NCBI RefSeq assembly: GCF_031877795.1
Contig: NC_133971.1
Span: 87,072,446 to 87,136,445 of the forward strand
Length of the DNA: 64,000 nt
Reading direction: 5' to 3'
Source: Strix aluco
Taxonomy: Eukaryota > Chordata > Aves > Strigiformes > Strigidae
Position numbers and translations under genes: made by a program. This document shows, in pieces, positions 1 to 12,130 of this stretch. How positions within the stretch are numbered: position 1 is the first letter of the stretch; every line of letters starts with the position of its first letter. The notes beneath the pieces are model-generated. The model was not told the origin of the DNA. It did no database searches and saw only the letters and a list, made by a program, of their open reading frames with translations.

Positions 1-1163
1 ACAGCACTGGTGGATAAGGGAAGAGCAACTGATGTCATCTCCCTGCACTTGTGCAAAGCATCTGACACCGTCCCACATGACATCCTTGACTCTGAATTGG
101 AGAGACATGGATCTGACGTATGGACCACTCGGTGGATAAGGAATTGGCTGGATGGTCGCACTCAAAGAGCTGCGGTCAACAGCTCGATGTCCAAGTGGAG
201 AGCAGTGACGAGTGGTGTTCCTCAGGGGTTGGTGTTGGGGCTGGCGCTGTTTAACATCTTTGCTGGGGACATGGGACAGTGGGATCGAGTGCACCCTCAG
301 CAAGTTTGCCAATGACACCGAGCTGTGTGGTGCGGTCGACACACTGGAGGGAAGGGATGTGCCATCCAGAGGGACTTGCCATCCAGGTGGGACTGTGCAA
401 ATGTCATGAAGTTCAGCAAGCCCAAGAGCAAGGTCCTGCACATGGGTTGGGGCAATCCCAAGCACAAATACAGGCTGGGTGATGAAGGGATTGAGAGCAG
501 CCCTGCAGAGAAGGACTTGGGGGTATTGGTGGATAGAAAACTGACTATAAGCAGGTAATATGAACTCACAGCCCAGAAAGCCAACCATGTCCTGGGCTGC
601 ACCAAGAGAAGAGTGGCCAGCAGGTCAAGGGAGGGGATTCTGCCCCTCTGCTCTGCTCTCATGGAACCCCACCTGCAGTGCTGTGTCCAGCTCTGGGGAC
701 CCCAGCATAAGAAGCACACAGACCTGCTTGAGTGGGTCCAGAGGAGGCCACAAAGATGATCAGGGGGCTGGAGCACCTCCCCTATGAGGACAGGCTGAGA
801 AAGTTGGGGTTGTTCAGCCTGGAGAAGAGAAGACTGCAGGGACACCTTATAGCAGCCTTCCAGTAATTAAAGGAGGCCTACAGGAAAGATATCAAGAGGT
901 AATGGTTTTAAACTGAAAGAGGGTAGATTTAAATTAGATATAAGCAAGAAATTCCTCACTGTGAGGGTGGTGAGACACTGGAACAGGTTGCCCAGAGAAG
1001 CTGTGGCTGCCCCCTCCCTGGCAGTGTCCAAGACCAGGTTGGATGGGGCTTTGAGCAATCTGGTCTAGTGGAAGGTGTCCCTGTCCATGGTGGGAGGGTT
1101 GGAACTAGATGAACTTTAAGGTCCCTCCCAACCCAAACCTTTCTGTGATTCTGTGATTCTATA
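1..1163 (+). mobile_element. CR1 LINE, 5'-cut by window edge, decayed RT region plus 3' end
   Basis: This is a non-LTR retrotransposon of the avian CR1 family. Frames 1-3 together show reverse-transcriptase landmarks: a degenerate form of the KAFDTVPH block near 50-80, a TSGVPQG-type motif near 206-230 followed by the LFNI block, and a decayed FADDTKL catalytic block (reading FANDTEL) near 306-325. Further on is a DLGVLVD block near 514-535. These blocks fall in different frames and stops interrupt them, so the copy cannot code. The 3' end reads through the usual CR1 untranslated tail (gatgaactttaaggtccc near 1108) and stops in two to three 8-bp tail repeats at about 1141-1163. The element runs off the left edge, so its 5' extent is unknown. 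The family call is from motif recognition; the subfamily is not determined. Confidence 0.93.
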
Positions 1164-1164
1164 G

Positions 1165-1552
1165 ATTGCTCACCACCTGCTGACTGATGCCCAGTCCTTT
1201 CCCAGCTAGCAATACTAGAGGACACAAAATCCCAAAAAACTACAATCCTGGAAGAGATTCCCCCTAGCTTTCCAGATAAGTCTCACCTATATACTGAGCA
1301 TGATGTTGTATGATATGGAATATTCCATTGGCCAGTTTGGGTCTGTTGCTCTGGTTATGCTCCCTCCAACTTCTTGTGCACCTGCACACTAGGAAGACAT
1401 GGGAAGTTGAAAAGTCCTTGATTTCTTAGCAACAACTAAAAAGATCAGTGTATTATCAACAATCTCGTCATACCAAATCCCATACTGAATCCAAAACACA
1501 GCACTATGCTAGCTACTAAGAAAACAGCTCTATCCTAGCTGAAACCAGGACA
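1165..1552 (-). mobile_element. Truncated ERVL-like LTR (solo LTR remnant)
   Basis: This segment matches, with divergence and small indels, the right two thirds of the LTR at 24478-25053. Shared blocks include attgctcacc at the left edge, tactgagcatgatgtt near 1292, ttgcaccttcttgt-like sequence near 1370-1380, cttagcaacaacta near 1425 and the terminal gaaaccaggaca at 1541-1552. On the minus strand it starts TGTCCTGG, the usual LTR terminus, so the LTR sense strand is minus. The part matching the other end of the LTR is missing and the segment abuts the CR1 3' tail. It has no internal viral genes. Confidence 0.8.
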
Positions 1553-3526
1553 TCCCACTAGATGCGTGCTGCTGAACATGTGCAATGCTCTGGTTCCCAG
1601 CCAGGTCCTTGCACCCTTGGGTTTATTCTGGCCAAGCACTGGGAGGAAGGTCTGTGCTATAAAACTAAACTTGGCAGCAACTTGCAAAGCCCCCGGTGAA
1701 TGCAGCTACTCTGGCATGAAACCCTGGGGAGGGCTTGTGAAAGGGGATCAGTGATGTCAGCATACGCTGGAGCTGGGAGACCACAAACACTGCCACCAGC
1801 ACCCCAGTGATGCCTGCAGGATCCTCATTCTTCCTGACTCACATGGGTGCCCCAGCCCTGCCTCCATGTCCCTGTCACATGCAATGCTTGTGGTCTTCAT
1901 GCTGGCCTTTTGGCAGCTGGGAGCTGTGCCCCAGGCAGGTTGCAACTCACACTGAACCTCCCCATTTGAAACCTCCAACCCTTCTTCCTGTCCTGACTCC
2001 CTCTGGCTTGCCTGTGATGTTTCAGAGGCTCAGTGCCCGTAGTTGGGCACTGGAATCCATCTCCAGCTCCATCAGCACTGGAAAAAGCGAAATAATCACT
2101 TCCCATTCCTCAGTTCTGGCTCTCCTGTCCTTACCACCCACACAATATCACCTGTTTTTCCCTGGGCACTACAGTGTTTTAGTTTATTAAAGCAACTTAT
2201 ATTCTACCTGAGCCTGTTCTCCAAAGCTGTCCAGACTCACTTATAAGCCTCCTTTTTTTCTGCCTGAGAATCAGTAAAAATACAGACCAAAAGGATGCCC
2301 AAGGCTGGCCCTTCTCAGCATCCTGTGGAGACGTTCCCACATTTGAGAGTGTGGTTTGCACAACAAAGTTTCCAAGCGCAGATTTCTTTTAACCAGAACT
2401 GCAGATGCACGCTGTTGACTTTGTATTAGAATTCAATGCTGGACAGTGCCAAGAGTGGTATCTCACCTCATTACCACGAGGTAATCTGCCAGGAAACAGG
2501 TTTGATTTGACGTGGTTTCTTCTCAACAAAACTATCTTGGCTGTACCTATCACCTCATTATGTTCCCAGCACTTAAAAACGGATCAGTTAATAGGGCAGG
2601 CGGGGATCTTTCCCGGTACAGGTGGCTTGACTGAGCTGAGATTCCTGGTGTCCTCCTGGGCCTGCTTTTACCCTCCACTAGTCCCATGGGAATGCCAAGA
2701 CATCTTGGAGATAATTACTAATGGGTCTGAAGTGTCTCCAGCTGCTTCCTTAAGTACCCCTGGTTTATTAAACTCTGCCCACTGGGCTTTGACCTGTGTT
2801 TTTCTTATTCTAGACTCTTCTCCCACCCCTTATTAACACTTTTGGTTGTTGGTAGCTCATCCCAGTTAACCTTTTCCTACATCTGAAGCATAGCACGGGA
2901 CATACCATCTTTCACTCAGTCACTTGTTATGTGTTCTCTTTTCCTGTAAATAACAGGCCTGCATTTCTTCATCTTCCACTTCCAATGTAATTCAAGAACC
3001 TCTTTTATAGAGCCCCTTATATATATCTCACTAGCTACTAACCCTTGCAAGTTCTTCAGCGTATCTGTGTTTATCCTTGCCTGCCTGGGCCTTTCTGTCA
3101 TGCTCGTCGTTACTCATATGACAGCATTTCCATTCGTTGTACAACTCCTTTCTGATTCCCAGGTCACCACTGGCATCTGATGGTGTTACTGTCATCTCTC
3201 ACTGTACTTCCTCTCTCCCCTTCTCATCAGGACAGATTGCCTTTGTGTGCTTAATTAAGGGCATGTTCATGTGATTGCAAGAGAGTTAAGTCACCACATC
3301 ATGAGAAATTATTACCTGTCAGATGAAACATAGTAACTGACTCTCTCCTTCTGTTTGAGCCTGTCCTGGTTGTGAAATTAAATGGGTTAGTTTATACACC
3401 TTCATGGACAGGTTAAGCAAACCCTTTTTATCACATTTGCAATGGATTAGTCTTGCATATAGTCAATTAACACATTAGTTTATTGGTGGCAATGGCTTCC
3501 GATGCACTAATTGATCTCTTGTGATG
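1553..3526. other. Intergenic, no gene recognised
   Basis: No splice-supported exon, recognisable protein family or repeat was found. The longest open frame (2405-2836, + strand, 143 codons) resembles no family known to me and has an ordinary amino-acid composition for random translation. Confidence 0.5.
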
Positions 3527-3627
3527 ATCTAGCGGAAGGTGGCCATGCCCATGGCAGGAGGATTGGAAATAGATGATCTTTAAGGTCCCTTCCAACCCAA
3601 ACCATTCTATGATTCTGTGGTTCTATG
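3527..3627 (+). mobile_element. CR1 LINE 3' tail fragment
   Basis: About 100 bp match the CR1 3' untranslated end: the tctagcggaaggtgg block, then agatgatctttaaggtccc and cttccaacccaaaccattc, finishing in ATTCTATG/ATTCTGTG-type 8-bp repeats. It closely resembles the end of the CR1 at 1050-1163, so it belongs to the same or a neighbouring subfamily. The 5' truncation is severe and no coding sequence remains. Confidence 0.92.
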
Positions 3628-5621
3628 AGTAAACATATACATAATGTCTTTTAGTAGCCCACAGGCTCTCTTGCACTTGCATTATTGACTTAGACTTTTT
3701 TTTTCCCTAAGGCCAATTCCCCAAGTTTGCTGACTACTCCTTGTTTGAAACCCATTATCCGTATTTGAAATCCCGAGTCCACTGTCCTTATTCTGCTACT
3801 GCCAGACATGATCCAATAGTACAAGTGCCATGGGAAGGCTGGTGGAGGACAGTTCAGTTTGAACTGAGGTATGTATGGAGAAAAACAAAGTCCACTTTGT
3901 CTTTTCTGCTGTGGCATCCTCCAGCCTGCAGAACATAGGGGAGAGTTTCTACCTGACACCTTGAGGGTAGCTGTCAGTCCTGTCCCTTTTGACACACAGG
4001 CATTTTCCAATGTGAAGTTGTTATTCAGAGCCAGTAGGAATCTCATAGAGGAGGAAGTTGTGGGATCTCATAGATGGTGGAAGATGAGGACTAAGTGGCC
4101 TCACCTTCACAAGGCCACTTGTATTTCCTTTCTTCTTTCCTCATCTTGGCGTGCATTTATGTTACAACTTTCACTGAGGCAGGAAACCCAGTTAGAGCAG
4201 AGATCCATGTCATGAGTAGTTCAGATGTTTGCATGATCCCAGCTTATCCAAGGGTCTAGGACAATTTGTAGATGTCATTTGATAACATGTGGCTAGGTCC
4301 AGTCTGCCCTCATAAGTAGATCTGTGTTGGGGAACACAGAAACCCTAGAAGTAGGGTCACTATTAAGACTGAATCTGTAACACTGGTGAGAGCCTGTTTC
4401 TGGTGGGGTCCCCTTGCAAGGGTGATAAGGGGGCTTAGCTTATCTACAATGAAGTGAGGTTAGCTGTTTAGCAAATGTAGAGATGGGGAAGGAGATACAG
4501 TGCTGCAGAGGGTGTGAGAGAGTGTAAAAGTAGTGAGTGTGGGAGCCAGCACAAATAAGACAATAGATGCAGACGGGGTGGAGTTGCTCAGATGGAAATC
4601 TACCTCGTCTTAGATAAAGAAGCATAAACATGAAGATGCTGTGACTCATCATTTATTTATTTTTGCTTCTTGTTGGACAGTAAGAGACAGATTGGATGTC
4701 TGCAATTTACTTTTTGACTCTGCATTCATCGAGGGACCTAGCAAGTTACCTCTTTAATGATCCCCGCAATAATCTCAAGTTCCACACCCTGGAGTCAGTA
4801 GTGTTTATGGCCACTGGTATGTCTCCTCTCAGGACCTCCAGGCAGAAGAGACAGAAGACAACCAGACAGCAGGCCTAGAGTGGGGCACACCACCTACCTT
4901 TTAATTCATTTATTTCTGTTTAGCACAGTTTAGTCTTATTTATACTGAAGCTATTAAATCTGTTTGCTTAGGTTTTATGGTTGAGCTAGTGTTATAATGT
5001 GGACTTGACTCAGATTTATTCATGGCTACAAAACAGATCTGACAAGAGGCTATACGTATAAATTCTGCTTGTTAAGACTTAGATTTTCAGCCAAAGCTGG
5101 TGAAAGCACTCAACATGAAGGTAAGCAGCTGATTTTTGTAAGAAGGCACCCCAATAATTGTGGGTCACTTTGGAGATCTGGGCCCAGACATGGTTGGCAA
5201 GGCTTTAAAAGTTGATGTTTTGAGATGTTTTGGAAATATGTGGTTCCAGGAGCTTGAGGGATGGGAACTAAAAAGACTGTAGCTGTGTAAAATAGTACTG
5301 CTGAAAAATCAGTCCATATTCAAATTGTTTGTTCTCTCTGAATGGTTGAGCTCATCCCAAATGCACACTGGGATCCTGAAAGTACAACAGACTCAGCAGA
5401 ATCTCAGGGGGATGATGGAAAGTAATAAGGAAGAACATTGCTCCTAAAAGCAATGTGACAACCAAGGGCAAACAGTGTTCCTGAAAGCACTACATCCACC
5501 AGCAGAACACATTGCTGAGCTTCTGTGATATTGAGGCTGCACAGACTGACTCCTCCATAGCCAGGAGTCACTGGGGAGCAATTTTGAAGAGGAGAATGGG
5601 CACAATAGACTCAAAAGGTAT
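3628..5621. other. Intergenic, no gene recognised
   Basis: Only short, unsupported open frames occur (for example 3690-4046 minus). No repeat family or regulatory cluster stands out. Confidence 0.5.
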
Positions 5622-5735
5622 CAGTGCGGTGGCTCAGGTGTCAGACAAATGGCATTTGAGTGCCTGACTCTCTGAATAGCTTTGGGCAAATATCTGACTC
5701 TTCTGAACTTTCATCTGAAATATAAGAAGGAGAAT
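5622..5735 (+). repeat. Probable ancient MIR-type SINE fragment, sense
   Basis: The order of blocks follows the MIR/CORE-SINE pattern: ggtggctcaggtgtcaga near 5629, gcctgactctctgaatagc near 5662, tttgggcaaatatctgact near 5681, then ctgaactttcatctgaaat near 5703 and a purine-rich end. This parallels the MIR stretch around ctttgggcaag, tcagtttcctcatctg and aaaatggg. Identity is low, as expected for a very old repeat. Confidence 0.55.
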
Positions 5736-7989
5736 TCCCCATCAGGCTGGGGCCTTCCAGACTGATCATATCTCAGAGACACCCTGAAGCTTAAGTGTAT
5801 TTCCTTAGGCCAGACCTCTTTGTCTGAGATGGGGATAGAATCAGAAGCTAGATCCCAAAACCAGGATTGGAGAGGAGACATCATTATGTCACTGTGTCTC
5901 AGAGAACAGCAGTGATTTTCTGATGGGAGCTGCTTGCTTGCTGTACATCTCCCCATGGGAGTTAGACAGAAGTCACAAAACAGGAGAAAAAAAAAAAATG
6001 GTGTTGGATGGTAGCTTTGACACTGGTTCTCCACCATGGTGAAATACAGAACTGCTCAGAGAGAGTGCTGCACTGAGAGCTGCATCACTGTTTCCAGACT
6101 GCAACATGTGGGCTCTAGGGAGACCTCTGGCTTTGTTCAATAGTGTGTGGAGGATATTGCATCACCACACTTTTTAGATTAGACCTGATTGCTTAAGGGC
6201 TCTAGATAGAAGAGAAGAAACAGCTTGAGGGCCCCATGAGCCCCCGACCATAAGCCAACTTGGGTCCTGCTGGTAGTTCACCATATGAAGAGACTTGTTG
6301 GCTGTTGTCATTGACTTGTGCACATTCCTGCTCTGCATCTGGTTTCATGGCACATCAGGTGCCCCATCTTTCACCTTACTGAGTAGCATCAACTTGCATA
6401 ACTCCCTTGGACTAGTACATTGTAGTCACTTATATTAGCTAAGACCCCTGAAAGCAAATGGGCTTGTACTTGTGGATCCTGCTTTTGTAGTTCAGAACCA
6501 TTCTTGTTCTCCTGAGGAACTGTTGAGGGAAGTTTACCCAGCTTCTCTGCATGTATTTCCTTGGGTGTGTGAGTAGGAGAGCTGCTCAGGCTGCTGACAG
6601 TATATGCCCCTGGCTCTGAACCGACCTGCAGAGAAAGTCACCATGTCTCAGAGGCACCTGGTGCTCTGCAAGCAGCCAAGCAGGAGCCACAGCCACAGGC
6701 TACCTGGTTGCTCTTTCAAGCCCTCAAAGAGAAGATAATTTTACGTGTCAGTATACATGCTAGGCTGAAATTTGAGGTGTTTAAGGATGCTAGAATGCCT
6801 AAGGGATTCAGTAGGTCCTCTGAGGTCAGATGGTAATTTGGAGACACCTGTAAATGCCTGAAAAACTTTGTAATGTTAAGCTCTTTATTGTCCATGGCAT
6901 GGATTTCCCAAACCCAACCTCTGTTTTCCTCCATCAATCTCTAGAACCCAGTCTACCCTTTTCCCAACACTCCTATGTTCCTCCATGTTTTCTCCTTCTC
7001 CCTTCCCTGGTGCTCCTTGCAAAGCACAACTCCTCTTGATCCAGCAGTGTGAGCCCTTCACCCCTTCTCTGAGGACTCAACAAGCTGCATCAAGCTCGGT
7101 GCCATTCATCCCTTTTCAAGGTCCTTCCTAAATATGTCTACTAGAGTTTGCCTGGAATTGTCTCTTTTCTAGTAGAGTCAATCTCTTTTGCTCCATCAAC
7201 ATGGTCAGCCCTAAACACCTATTATTAGATGGTATCACCTATGTGGTCCTTGTTTGTGGAATATGCACACTGCTCCAGTCCTCTGACCACCAGCTGGTTC
7301 AAAGTCCAACCCAAAACTCATTTCTATCATCCTGGAAGAATTTGACAAAATATGACAAACTATTAAGCTCAGTTTCCTCTCAATCTGTCTGCCATGTTCT
7401 CCATTTCTAGATGTTGTTCTCCCTGCCTCTTTCTCTCTTGCCCCTCACATATAGTTTGTTATCTTTGGCAATGAGATTTTCATGCACATTGTGAAGGTAG
7501 CCTGTGCTTACAATAACTTGTTAGTCATTCACAGTCTTTATTAGAGCTTTGACTATTCTAATTGCCTGTGGCACATGGTCTCTCTCATGAACATGATTAT
7601 CAAACATGTGAATCATTGCTAGACATCTGTTTTCCCAACTGGATCTTTGGCAGGATGCGTTTTTGCTCATCTCCATTGACTTCCAGTTTGCATGGCTTTG
7701 ACATGAGTATGGCCTAATTTGGCCTTCGCCCTGCTGTGTCAGGTGCCTTTGCACACGCATACACACACACAGATACACATACACATGTGTCACTGTACAG
7801 GATTAACTTGACTCTACACCTCTATCTTTATCAGCCATCATCCTCCTTCTGAGTCATGGCTGAGGTAGATAAGCAGCTGGTTTTCTTATCAGCTTCATGA
7901 TAATAAGTAAACAGTAATTAGTATTTTGCAATCATATAGATCCTTGAATTGGAAGATCTGAAAGTACTTAATTAACATTAATTAGTCAT
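5736..7989. other. Intergenic, no gene recognised
   Basis: No exon-like structure or family match was seen. A short CA-rich patch (about 7750-7790) is the only simple-sequence feature near the right side. Confidence 0.5.
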
Positions 7990-8095
7990 CATTGCATAGC
8001 CCACATGAGGTAGGTAAGGTTTTATTGTGCAGAAGGGGCAACTGAGGCAGAAAACAATACCAGGATTAGGCAGGTTGCCCTTCTGTCAGGAGGGT
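7990..8095 (-). repeat. Probable ancient MIR-type SINE fragment, antisense
   Basis: Read on the + strand it shows the reverse-complement MIR pattern: agcccacatgaggtaggtaa near 7998, ttttattgtgcagaaggggc near 8020, aactgaggcagaaa near 8040, then a decayed version of the ggttgcc block near 8071. The call rests on block order, not on high identity. Confidence 0.5.
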
Positions 8096-11000
8096 TTGCA
8101 GTGCCTTGGTACTTCTCAAGACCTGCTGCAGGCCCATTTTGAAGACAACAAAGGCAAAGTTGGGGCTAAAATACCCCGATGTTCAGGACAGAGCCCACAA
8201 GGTTAACTGAGACCTTGATTCCTACCAGGTTGTGCCTGTCCAATGCCTTGGATCTTCCTACTTTTGCTGCTGTTTGATACTTTGCAAATCACTAAGACTC
8301 CAGGGCAACAGGTGAGATGGGAATCTAACAGAGCCAAAGGAGTGGGCTGGGTCTAGACCTTGGCTGGACCAGGCCTGATATCTTAGAGACATTTTTTCAG
8401 TTGCCCAGAGATAACATTTGCCAAACCATCCAAATGACTTAGGAGCCAAAGTCCTTGCACAAGTGCACAACAGCCAGCTGAAGGACAGGATATAGACCAA
8501 AGTATTTGGGTGAAGGAAGATGTATCTAGGCACTGCATAGGATTTACAAACTCACACCAATGTCTCACATCTGAGGCTTGATTCAGTTGCCTAAATGAAG
8601 ATGTTCAGGGCTCTTTGAGATTACCTTGATGCCCTTCCTGACCTCTGGCTGCTGTTTGGAAGGACCAGGCTCTCCTGAAGGTCCCATGTCAGATCTGCCA
8701 TTTGGTTTAGGTACCTTAGGTCACCTCAGAGGCATCTAGCTTTGGATAACTAAGTTAACTAACACAGTAATCTGTGCCCCAGATGTCCATCTTAATGGTC
8801 TGTGTTGTCAGTGCATGTCCAGCATGTGTTTCACAACATCCAAGTCTGTTTCTCTAGGGATGTAGCCTATCTATCTCAAACATTGAGTAAGCTGATGTGA
8901 GCAGCCTCTGAAAAGTCTTTGAAGTTCTCTGGATGAGAAGTGTAAGCAGTTTGTTGGGCCCAGTTCCTATATTTACCTCCCACTTCTGGGCCTGTCATGT
9001 AGGAACTTTGGAAAAGATCTCTATTTGCCTGCTGGTGCTATGCCTGTGCACTTGGAACAGCTTGACTGCAGGACCTACTGTTCTCCTCAGAGGTCTCAGG
9101 CCCTCTGTTATCATCTCTAAGGCTCATTGCATAGTGGGTCTCCCCTCCAGTGTCCTCCTCACTCCAGAGTTGGCTCTACTGAAAACAGTATCACCATGAG
9201 GATTTAAAACCAACAAGTCAGACACTGGTCCCCCAAGACTGTCAGTTGTGGTCCTGGATTCCTTTAATGACAACTGATTGGACTTCATTACTTGCCTGTG
9301 TATATGTCTTGTCCAGTTAGAGGAGGTCTGCATGACAATGATGTTAGGAGATCAGTGATAACTGAGTGTCCCCACACTTTGTAGCTGAGCACACACAAGA
9401 ACTGGGCAGACTTGCTTTCTTCTCCAGAAACTCCTGAGCATCTTGTCAATCCCAGTCAGAAAGAGATGTATGCCAGGGAACCAGCCTGCTATGGGCAAGC
9501 TCTGTCTTCTTCTCCAAGTGTTGATCTTCCTCACCAGTGATTTAAGTGATTGACCTCCTCCAAGAGGGTTGAATTGACAGCCCTTTATATTAATCATCTC
9601 GCTGTCAGTGTACAATGCTGGATGTCAACATGAGCTGGGCTTGAATGTACAACACTGGCTCCTCTGATACAATAGACCTGGGGAGCATCAAATAGGGGAC
9701 CTACAAGATTTTATTCTGTGGTTGACTAAAGAGTGGGTAATGACTCCATCCCATGCTCCCATTGCAAGGAGTGAAGGGACCTGAATGAACTGCTCCAACT
9801 GGAGGGTGGTGACTGACCTGGGAAAGCCAAGGTCATGATGGCCCTTTGGAGAGGAGTTGAGCTCAAGACAAGTGAGGAGCAGCAAGAGGAAAACAGAAGA
9901 TGCAAGAGCCGGTCGTCTGTTGAGCACTGCCTGTTGCACACCCAAAAGGAGGAAAGCATAGTGGGGCTATATCTTCATGCATAAACTCAGAGGGTTTTTT
10001 TTAAACCAAGGCTGTGTGGGTGAACTTCAGGCTGGCTCTTCTAAATGGAGGGCTGCACTTTAAAGCCTTAACAAACTTCTTTTAATGCATACATCTGAAG
10101 CAGTTCTCTATGGTTAAAAAACCCCACCCAGCTGGGCAAAATCCAGTTCTTACTCAGTCCTCATAATTCATTACACCCCACCCCCTTCCACCAGGGCAAA
10201 GGGAGCCCAAGACAACTGGTTGGTGGGAGACCCTGGTCTCCTTATGAAGTGGGGTCAAAATGTGTTTTGCGTGAAGGTCTTAATGAGTGTTTGCTGACAG
10301 CAGAGAACACGGTGAGACTCATGGGTCTCTTGGGCTCAGCAGCAGAGCCTGTCATGGTTGATACATGCTTGTTTCCCCAGATTCATTCCTTTTTTGCAGC
10401 ATCTCCTCCTGACTGCCTTCCTCTACGTCACCCTGCCCCATTCAAGGCTCTCAGCTCCTTAAGCCCTAAATTAGTGCCTGTTCCCTTCTTGTTTTTCTGC
10501 AGAGACACCCTCCTTCTCCCTTTCTTAACCTCAGACCATTTATCTGCTGAGTCTCAACTCCCAGTTTAAGGTCTTGGTTTAAAATACCTCTGCACACAGC
10601 TTGCTGGTCCCAGTCCCTTTGCTGCTTCTCCTGAGTCCCTTATCAACTGCATGCATACCTCCTCCCTGGCTCCTGTTGCAGATGCTGTGTCCCAGATGCC
10701 AAGTCTCTCTGTAACCCTCCCATCTACTTCCTGTCCCTTGCCATGTCCTCCACAGGCTGTCGCTCCCTGTCACCTGGTCCAGCCACCTTGGTGTCCCACC
10801 ACCTTCTTGTCTGTCTTGGTTTGTCTCTGGGGAACCATGAGGTGGTCTCTCCAAGAAAGGCTTTCCCCACATCACATCCCAAACACCATCCCAATTCACA
10901 TATCTTTCCTTTCCATCTCCTTGCCTTTCCTCCCTCTCTAAATCTCAGAGTTTCCCCCCACCTCCCCAGTCCTGTTCTCACTAATTTTCATGGTGTACTT

Positions 11001-11559
11001 GCTGCTCCACTCCAATCACTACCTCTCAGGTAATCCTCCTTCCTCCTTGTCACCATCTCACGGAGAAGAGCATGGTCAGGGAAGGTTGTCAGTCCCTCAT
11101 TTTCATCACTGTTCCTCATCTTCTGCCATGGGGCCATCAGGAGCCACCAGCCTGAGGGAACAGATCCATTTCCCCTGTGGAGATGGTGGGGTGAGTGATC
11201 TTGTCCTCTGTAGGAGCTGCAGAAATTTTCAGAAAAGAGGTGAATGATTTTCAAAATTTCAAGGAAGTCTTGTCAGCAAAAATTTGCCAAGTCTCTGCTG
11301 AGGTCACCTGGGCAGCACCTGGACCACACTGGGGTGATTTTCACCAGTGGACTGAAGCATTTACCCACAACTCTGCCTCTCAAGCATATCTCAAGTCGCA
11401 GATTCAAGGCCAGGTCACCAGGGTTTTTGCAATTATGATTTTAAGATGGGCAAAAGTGTAGATTTGTTACTGGCCTACTTCTGGAAGTGCTTGAAATTGG
11501 CAGAGAGGTGTATATATATGCTTGAGCTAAACAAACAAGGCAGAAAACATTCAACCCCC
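8096..11559. other. Intergenic, no gene recognised
   Basis: Several open frames of 85-106 codons lie on both strands (for example 10249-10569 + and 10579-10899 minus). None has a recognisable domain, and overlapping frames on both strands in a pyrimidine-rich stretch (10400-10980) are better explained by composition than by coding. Confidence 0.5.
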
Positions 11560-12130
11560 AGCAGTGCCTGTTTGGCAATGCTGTGGGCAAGCCTGGCAGC
11601 AGAACAACAGGCTGTGCTGGCAGCCGTGCCGATAAGGCACAGCAAAAGCGCTTGTGCAGGCAGATGTTTGGGCCTCATGGGCATAAACACCCCTGGCCCT
11701 TTTGCCCAAAAGGTGCTTGCTCTGCAACAGGTCCCTCCACTGCCCGTGCCAGCCAGGCTACCTGCCATGGCACAGGAGAACCCAGCGCATCCCACTCCCA
11801 CCCCTGAGGTGCAGGCACAGCTCGGCTCCCACCGCCGCAGGCAGGACACCCACCTCTCCCTGTCTTGCCCTGGGCACTGCCCCTGCCCTAGCCCTGCCTG
11901 CTCAGGGCAGGGGGACCAGTGGCCCTGCAACGTGTGAGCCCAGGCAGTGGAGGAGGAGGGCAGCGCCTGGCGTGACTCTTGTGTCAGCCACGTGCGTGAC
12001 GGCGCTAAGCACTGGCTGTGCCTGGGTGAGTGCATGGGGACATGTTGGCATGGCTACATCCTCCTGATGTGGGCAGTCTGGCCGTGTCCTTTGGCACACG
12101 TGTGCCATGAAGGGGGAAGGGAAGATGAGT
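11560..12130. promoter_or_regulatory. GC-richer stretch with E-boxes, candidate regulatory region
   Basis: This block is visibly richer in G+C and CpG than its flanks. It contains a CACGTG E-box at 11989-11994 within ccacgtgcgtgac, and a second CACGTG inside a 16-bp palindrome at 12092-12107. Overlapping open frames exist on both strands (up to 186 codons, 11475-12035 minus), a common by-product of GC-rich DNA with few stop codons. No protein family was recognised. It could be a small CpG island or enhancer upstream of AQP3 or of an unrecognised transcript; CpG observed/expected was not computed. Confidence 0.3.
12092..12107. promoter_or_regulatory. 16-bp perfect palindrome centred on CACGTG
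   Basis: The sequence TGGCACACGTGTGCCA is its own reverse complement and contains a canonical E-box at 12097-12102. bHLH and bHLH-ZIP factors (MYC/MAX, USF, CLOCK types) bind such cores. That this copy is bound is inference. Confidence 0.4.

Noticed and set aside
11475..12067. Overlapping open frames of 120-190 codons on both strands
   Set aside because: GC-rich DNA has few stop codons; no frame shows a recognisable protein.
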